Made by a program: the position numbers and the translations under genes. A stretch of 8,757 bases of DNA from contig JAFSHJ010000153.1 of the NCBI GenBank assembly GCA_017440425.1, positions 1 to 8,757 of the forward strand, read 5' to 3'. Positions within the stretch are counted from its first letter, which is position 1. Each line of letters starts with the position of its first letter. This DNA is from Oscillospiraceae bacterium. GTDB taxonomy: Bacteria > Bacillota > Clostridia > Oscillospirales > Ruminococcaceae. The notes under the pieces are model-generated. The model did no database searches. It worked only from the letters and a program-made list of their open reading frames with translations, and was not told the origin of the DNA. Shown here one piece after another: positions 5,495-8,757 of the stretch.

Positions 5495-6271
5495 TTATAT
5501 AGTTATTGTATCTCCGCAAGAGAGATAGAAAAGTCGTGACATGTGTTGTTTCATAAATTCAAACTGCGCGGTGCCGGTGCAATGGCAGGTGTAAAAATCG
5601 GTGTCAAAACCGTTCAGCAGCTTGGCATAGCCCTCAAGTACACCATCCAAAGGCAGCTTGGAAAAGTGAAAGCCGCCCACCAAAACATCCGGCGCAAACC
5701 ACTCCGCAATGTTTAGTATACCCTTATGTGAGCAGCCGCTGATGAGGATTTTTTTGCCGCTTTCTTCAATCAGCAGATATTGTTCATGGCGAAAATCGTC
5801 GGGTGAAAAGGTGTCGTTCTGCAAAATCAGCATTCCTGCGGAGCTCATGCCATGTTTTTTATCAAAACTGTTGCAGGTGAACAGCGTTAGACCTTCTCCG
5901 ATTTTGCAGGAATCATCGGTAAAGATAAGTCTGTCGCTCTTAGCAAGAGATGTATCCAGACCGATGTATTTCTCGGTGCCGTTATAATGCGGCTCAAAGG
6001 CAAAACGGCTGAGATATACGGGAGCGGTGCGGTTAAGTTCCAAAAATTCACCAAGACCGCCGCCGTGGTCATAGTGTCCGTGGGAAAGAACTGCCGCGTC
6101 AATGTCTGAAAGGTCAACTCCGAGTTTTTCGGCGTTTTCAGTAAAGAGGGAGCTCTGTCCCATATCAAACAATATCTTATGTTCCGATGTCTCAATGTAA
6201 AGCGAAAGACCGTGTTCCGCTCCGATATTTTCATGGGCGGAAACGTTTTCGGCAAGTACGGTTATCTTCAT
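5495..6271 (-). CDS. Metallo-beta-lactamase-fold hydrolase (COG1237 type)
   Basis: A 258-residue cytoplasmic metallohydrolase. The signature HGHYDHGGG (64-72) gives H64, H66, D68 and H69 as metal ligands; the SGCSHKG loop (178-184, H182) and CHCTG (229-233, H230) supply the later ligands. The SGCSH and CHCTG motifs resemble COG1237, the group that includes proteins annotated as 7,8-dihydropterin-6-methyl-4-(beta-D-ribofuranosyl)aminobenzene 5'-phosphate synthase. The substrate here is unknown and that name should not be copied over. The ATG at 6271 overlaps the DUF134 stop in an ATGA junction, which indicates translational coupling; an earlier in-frame ATG at 6304 lies inside the DUF134 gene and the added residues do not fit the family. 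Middle gene of the operon, so its job is probably tied to the metal or cofactor handled by the NifX-like partner. Confidence 0.93.
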   Translation of the reverse strand: MKITVLAENVSAHENIGAEHGLSLYIETSEHKILFDMGQSSLFTENAEKLGVDLSDIDAAVLSHGHYDHGGGLGEFLELNRTAPVYLSRFAFEPHYNGTEKYIGLDTSLAKSDRLIFTDDSCKIGEGLTLFTCNSFDKKHGMSSAGMLILQNDTFSPDDFRHEQYLLIEESGKKILISGCSHKGILNIAEWFAPDVLVGGFHFSKLPLDGVLEGYAKLLNGFDTDFYTCHCTGTAQFEFMKQHMSRLFYLSCGDTITI

Positions 6272-6618
6272 AAATTGCACTTCCCACCGCGGTGACGGTG
6301 ACATCCGCCGCAGCCGCAGCTGTTTTCCTCGCCGCTGCAGAGAGTGTAGTCGCCGCCCTCAATTTTAATGCCAATGCCGCAAACCAGAGCCTCGGCAATT
6401 TTGCTGCGTGCGGTATTATAAATTTGCTGCACGGTAGTGCGTGCCACCTGCATATAGCCTGCGCATTGCTCCTGCGAAAAGCCCTCTCTGTCTATCAGGC
6501 GGACGGTCTCGTATTCATCCACCGTCAAAACGATCCATTCACCGGAGCGACCGACGGGATTGAATTCGCTCACTTCGGGAAGCCTGCAGACTTTTCTGCA
6601 TTTTCTGGGTCTCGGCAT
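6268..6618 (-). CDS. DUF134 (UPF0251) DNA-binding protein with Cys-rich tail
   Basis: A 116-residue predicted transcription factor. It opens with the family hallmark MPRPRKCRKVC, followed by VLTVDEYETVRLIDREGFSQEQCAGYMQVARTTV-like text across residues 30-63, a sigma-region-4-like helix-turn-helix with the recognition helix around 58-72. Nine cysteines are present: C7 and C11 at the front, C52 in the HTH, C80, C94, and a C-terminal SCGCGGCHRHRGGKC cluster (C101, C103, C106, C114). This suggests binding of a metal or iron-sulfur cluster. The ATG is supported by AGAGGAAG a few bases upstream. It heads the operon, behind a consensus promoter flanked by an inverted repeat that is a good candidate for its own operator. 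DUF134 genes commonly sit beside NifX-like and metallo-beta-lactamase-fold genes in anaerobes; the effector is unknown. Confidence 0.93.
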   Translation of the reverse strand: MPRPRKCRKVCRLPEVSEFNPVGRSGEWIVLTVDEYETVRLIDREGFSQEQCAGYMQVARTTVQQIYNTARSKIAEALVCGIGIKIEGGDYTLCSGEENSCGCGGCHRHRGGKCNL

Positions 6619-6635
6619 ATAATCTTCCTCTCGGA

Positions 6636-6693
6636 GTTATTGACATATGATATTAACTATATTATACTATGGTTTAAGGCATATGTCAATAAC
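6636..6693. repeat. 14-bp perfect inverted repeat bracketing the DUF134 promoter (candidate operators)
   Basis: GTTATTGACATATG (6636-6649) and CATATGTCAATAAC (6680-6693) are exact reverse complements, separated by 30 bases. Each arm lies in a longer imperfect 22-bp dyad centred on CATATG (6636-6657, 8 of 11 positions symmetric; 6672-6693, 7 of 11). One arm covers the -35 box and the other lies just after the expected start of transcription, a classic two-operator repression layout with centres 36 bp apart. Confidence 0.75.
6661..6689 (-). promoter_or_regulatory. Consensus promoter of the DUF134 operon
   Basis: On the minus strand TTGACA (6689-6684), exactly 17 bases and TATAAT (6666-6661) match the sigma-A consensus at all twelve positions. 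The start would be near 6654, about 36 bases before the DUF134 ATG. Such a strong promoter, overlapped by the inverted repeat at 6636-6693, is expected to be held down by a repressor. Confidence 0.8.
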
Positions 6694-6708
6694 TTAAAAA
6701 AACAGAAA

Positions 6709-6750
6709 TGTGATGCAGTCACGGAAAAAGTCGTGAAAAAGAGGTAAAAT
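6709..6750 (+). promoter_or_regulatory. trxB-bcp promoter with Crp/Fnr-like operator in class II position
   Basis: The dyad TGTGA-TGCAG-TCACG (6709-6723) is centred 29 bases before TAAAAT (6745-6750), or about -41 from the expected start. The -35 position reads CGGAAA, as at trxA, so activation is probably needed. The dyad begins 15 bases past the DUF134 operator arm that ends at 6693, so the two divergent promoters lie close enough to affect each other. A further CGTGA half-site lies at 6732-6736. Confidence 0.65.
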
Positions 6751-6775
6751 AATAACAAGAAAATGAGGTGATTTT

Positions 6776-7717
6776 ATGACACACGTTTATGATATGATAA
6801 TTATCGGCGGAGGTCCCGCAGGTTATTCGGCGGCGCTTTATGCATCCCGTGCAGGGCTGGACACGGTTGTGATAGAGCGTATGTCTCCCGGCGGACAGAT
6901 GGCGCTTACGGGTGATATCGATAACTATCCCGGATTTGAAGAAGGTGTGGACGGATTTACTCTCGGCATGAAGATGCAGCAGAGCGCAGAGCGTTTTGGC
7001 GCAAAAACAGAATATGCCGAGGTAACGGAGGTGGATCTTTCCGGTAAAATTAAAAAACTGGAGACCACAAGCGGCACATTCCTCGGCAAGACCGTGGTGA
7101 TATCCAGCGGAGCAAACCCCAGAGAGCTTGGCATTGCCGGCGAACGGGAATTGGTTGGCAGCGGAGTTCACTATTGTGCCCACTGTGACGGCAGATTCTA
7201 TAAAGACAAGACGGTCATAGTGGTGGGCGGCGGAAACACCGCGGCAGCAGATGCGCTGTATCTTGCAAGACTTGCGAAAAAGGTATATGTTGTGCACCGC
7301 CGTGACACGCTGCGTGCAACCAAAATTTATCACGAGCCGCTGTTGAATGCGGAAAACGTGGAGTTTGTCTGGAACAGCTCGGTGACGGAGATCGTTGCGG
7401 AAGGCAGAGTGGTTGGTGCAAAGGTTACTGACGTAAACACCGGGCAGGTGAGAGAGATTGCCTGCGACGGAATATTCGTGAGCATCGGCAGAACACCAGC
7501 AACCGCATTTTTGGGCGGCAGCGTTCAGCTTGATGATGCGGGTTACATTGTTGCGGATGAATCCACAAGGACAAACGCAGAAGGCGTTTTTGCCGTGGGA
7601 GATGTGCGCACAAAGGTGCTCCGTCAGGTGGTGACAGCGGTGGCAGACGGCGCCGTTGCGGTACACTATGCGGAGGAATATATTGCGGGATTGGAAAGTG
7701 TCCGCGGAGAAAACTGA
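6776..7717 (+). CDS. trxB: Thioredoxin reductase (NADPH type), CAHC active site
   Basis: Flavoprotein that reduces thioredoxin with NADPH; cytoplasmic homodimer. The 313 residues match the low-molecular-weight bacterial type. It shows the FAD-binding GGGPAG (11-16), the redox motif CAHCDG (C134 and C137), the NADPH-binding GGGNTA (151-156) with HRRDTLRA (174-181), and the C-terminal FAD motif GVFAVGDV (270-277) followed by RQVVTAVADGAVA. Retention of the NADPH motifs argues against a ferredoxin-dependent FFTR enzyme. The redox motif has His where CATC or CAVC is usual. The ATG has GAGGTG 5 bases upstream. First gene of an operon with the peroxiredoxin, and controlled by a promoter that copies the trxA layout. 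Confidence 0.96.
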   Translation: MTHVYDMIIIGGGPAGYSAALYASRAGLDTVVIERMSPGGQMALTGDIDNYPGFEEGVDGFTLGMKMQQSAERFGAKTEYAEVTEVDLSGKIKKLETTSGTFLGKTVVISSGANPRELGIAGERELVGSGVHYCAHCDGRFYKDKTVIVVGGGNTAAADALYLARLAKKVYVVHRRDTLRATKIYHEPLLNAENVEFVWNSSVTEIVAEGRVVGAKVTDVNTGQVREIACDGIFVSIGRTPATAFLGGSVQLDDAGYIVADESTRTNAEGVFAVGDVRTKVLRQVVTAVADGAVAVHYAEEYIAGLESVRGEN

Positions 7718-7734
7718 AACAAGGAGATAAAATT

Positions 7735-8187
7735 ATGTTGGAGATAGGTTCAAAAGCACCCGATTTTACATTGAAGGATAAAGACGGCAAGGACGTATCC
7801 CTCTCCGATTTTTTGGGCAGAAAGGTCATATTGTATTTTTACCCAAAAGATAACACCCCGGGCTGCACCCGTCAGGCCTGCGCCTTTGCAGAACTTTACA
7901 GCGAGTTTCAGCAAAAAGGGGTGGAAGTTATAGGGGTGAGCAAAGACAGCGTTGCATCCCACATTAAATTCGCAGAGAAGCACGGTCTCAACTTTGTGCT
8001 GCTCTCCGACCCCGAGCTGGAGGCGATTCAGGCATACGGTGTGTGGCAGGAGAAAAAGCTCTACGGAAAGGTGAGTATGGGTGTTGTGCGTACCACATTC
8101 ATCATTGATGAGCAGGGCAACATCGAAAAGATAGTGCCAAAGGTCAAGCCGGACACAAACGCAGCAGAAATTTTGGCGGAGCTTTAA
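7735..8187 (+). CDS. bcp: Thiol peroxidase, Bcp/PrxQ-type peroxiredoxin
   Basis: Reduces hydrogen peroxide and organic or lipid hydroperoxides using thioredoxin; cytoplasmic, usually monomeric. The 150 residues contain FTLKDKDGK near the N-terminus and the active-site segment FYPKDNTPGCTRQAC, giving peroxidatic C44 and, five residues later, resolving C49, the layout of E. coli Bcp (C45/C50). VVRTTFIIDEQGNI (94-107) is the conserved later strand. An AAGGAG site lies 8 bases before the ATG. Only 17 bp separate it from trxB, so the reductase and a thioredoxin-dependent peroxidase are made together, with thioredoxin itself supplied from the separate, similarly controlled trxA gene. Confidence 0.95.
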   Translation: MLEIGSKAPDFTLKDKDGKDVSLSDFLGRKVILYFYPKDNTPGCTRQACAFAELYSEFQQKGVEVIGVSKDSVASHIKFAEKHGLNFVLLSDPELEAIQAYGVWQEKKLYGKVSMGVVRTTFIIDEQGNIEKIVPKVKPDTNAAEILAEL

Positions 8188-8198
8188 ACAAAACAGAG

Positions 8199-8278
8199 GC
8201 CCGCCCTCTCGGACACGCGAAGCGTGTCTCCTCTCCCGTTAAGGGAGAGCCCCGCATACTGCGGGGGAGAGGGCGGGC
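8199..8278. repeat. 80-bp GC-rich cloverleaf palindrome between convergent genes
   Basis: A 12-bp outer stem, GCCCGCCCTCTC (8199-8210) with GAGAGGGCGGGC (8267-8278), encloses three perfect 7-bp hairpins: GACACGC-GAA-GCGTGTC (8212-8228), CTCTCCC-GTTAA-GGGAGAG (8231-8249) and CCCCGCA-TAC-TGCGGGG (8250-8266). Almost every base is paired; only three junction bases and the loops are free. ATTTTT follows on the plus strand and a CTCTGTTTTGTTT tract on the minus strand, so it can act as a bidirectional terminator. The design suggests a dispersed palindromic (REP- or MITE-like) element. It has no tRNA-like sequence features. Confidence 0.8.
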
Positions 8279-8281
8279 ATT

Positions 8282-8308
8282 TTTGCGTTTGGCGCAAATT
8301 ATTTTTTG
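8282..8308 (+). terminator. Second small terminator hairpin after the trxB-bcp operon
   Basis: TTTGCG (8282-8287) pairs with CGCAAA (8293-8298) around TTTGG, followed by TTATTTTTT. It overlaps the last codons of the convergent acetyltransferase gene and backs up the cloverleaf element. Confidence 0.5.
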
Positions 8309-8757
8309 TTATCGGAAAGATCACGAGACATATAGATTCTGGATTTGTCGCCGGAGGGATGGAAGCCGTAGCCGATAAAGTGCCAGCCGTATCTTTCATA
8401 GAAAGAGGTGTGGTCGGTGCAGAGATAGAGATTCTCAAAACCGAGGGCGGCGGCATCGCTTTCAATGCGCTTTATAAGGAGCCCTGCAAGACCGCGTCCA
8501 CGCCACTCTTCTTCAACGTAGAGAGCGCAGAGGTAGGGACCGATATCCATGCGGCTGACAAAATCGTTGGGAATGATGCCTGCACCGCCGATAATGTTGT
8601 CATTGTTGTCGGTCATGAGATACCACTGGGGCAGAGGTGAGCGGCTGCCGAGAGAATTTGCAATGCAGTTGTCGTAGATGTCGTGGGAGATGTTAAACTT
8701 TGAGGAGAAAAAGTTGACCGCACGCTCGGTGTATTCGGGATATTTTCTGACGGAGAT
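8299..8757 (-). CDS. GNAT-family N-acetyltransferase, 5' end cut off by the window edge
   Basis: An open frame of 152 codons plus stop runs from the right edge (no start in view) to a TAA at 8299-8301. The GNAT core is clear: a WYLMTDNNDNIIGGAGI strand pair, then YLCALYVEEEWRGRGLAGLLI with the acetyl-CoA pyrophosphate-binding RGRGLAG motif (A), and the later FYERYGWHFIGYG (motif B). The acceptor substrate (amino acid, antibiotic, polyamine or protein) cannot be told from sequence. GNAT proteins of this kind are usually 140-180 residues, so little is missing. An internal ATG at 8616 would cut away the first strands and is not the real start. It converges on the trxB-bcp operon, with the cloverleaf element between them. 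Confidence 0.9.
   Translation of the reverse strand: MSVRKYPEYTERAVNFFSSKFNISHDIYDNCIANSLGSRSPLPQWYLMTDNNDNIIGGAGIIPNDFVSRMDIGPYLCALYVEEEWRGRGLAGLLIKRIESDAAALGFENLYLCTDHTSFYERYGWHFIGYGFHPSGDKSRIYMSRDLSDNKK

Noticed and set aside
5067..5519. Nitrogen-fixation locus because of the NifX-like domain
   Set aside because: No nifH, nifD, nifK, nifB or nifE genes are in view, and the PF02579 domain is widespread in anaerobes that do not fix nitrogen.
6719..7666. A 315-codon open frame on the minus strand opposite trxB
   Set aside because: Its Cys/His-rich text resembles no protein family and it lies wholly across trxB, which has all expected motifs.
6776..7717. Ferredoxin-dependent flavin thioredoxin reductase (FFTR)
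   Set aside because: The NADPH-binding GGGNTA and HRRDTLRA motifs are intact, whereas FFTR enzymes lack them.
8199..8278. Reading the cloverleaf as a tRNA gene
   Set aside because: Stem lengths, GC-rich 7-bp arms and 3-5 base loops do not fit a tRNA; there is no anticodon loop, no T-loop sequence and no acceptor CCA region.

Overview
This window looks like chromosomal DNA from an anaerobic, low-redox Firmicute, most likely an uncultivated clostridial lineage of the Oscillospiraceae/Ruminococcaceae type. The basis is roughly balanced base composition, strong AGGAGG-type ribosome binding sites, the single-chain (alpha2) glycyl-tRNA synthetase, a thioredoxin/thioredoxin reductase/peroxiredoxin set, a DUF134 plus NifX-like pair, and GC-rich compound palindromes between genes. 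This placement is inference from gene content, not from a marker search. No gene-free stretch exceeds 300 bases; the longest (1499-1681) holds two divergent promoters.

Layout. Left part: the 5' portion of a DUF559 endonuclease-like gene runs off the left edge (minus), preceded by a hairpin and by a glycerate 2-kinase gene (minus). A divergent promoter region follows, then glycyl-tRNA synthetase and a small lipoprotein (plus), closed by a strong terminator. Middle part: thioredoxin (plus) converges on a Crp/Fnr-family regulator (minus) with overlapping 3' ends. Next comes a three-gene minus-strand operon transcribed in the order DUF134 regulator, metallo-beta-lactamase-fold hydrolase, NifX-like protein with a Cys/His-rich tail. 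Its promoter is a perfect consensus bracketed by a 14-bp inverted repeat. Right part: divergent from that operon, thioredoxin reductase and a Bcp-type peroxiredoxin form a plus-strand operon. It ends in an 80-bp element that folds as a four-way cloverleaf, followed by the 3' part of a GNAT acetyltransferase gene (minus) that runs off the right edge.

How the genes fit together. Positions 4019-8187 read as one thiol-redox and metal-handling island. The thioredoxin and thioredoxin reductase promoters carry near-identical 15-bp dyads (TGTGA-N5-TCACG) at exactly the same distance from their -10 boxes, and both lack a recognisable -35. This is the geometry of class II activation by a Crp/Fnr protein. 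The Crp/Fnr gene lying between the two keeps the Arg-Glu-Arg recognition-helix residues that read GTGA in E. coli CRP, and has five cysteines in its sensor half. I infer that it controls a thioredoxin system-plus-peroxidase regulon. The DUF134 operon shares an intergenic region with trxB and has its own apparent operator pair. The most notable points are this regulon, the operator pair, the Cys/His repeat tail, the antisense arrangement of thioredoxin and its presumed regulator, and the cloverleaf element.
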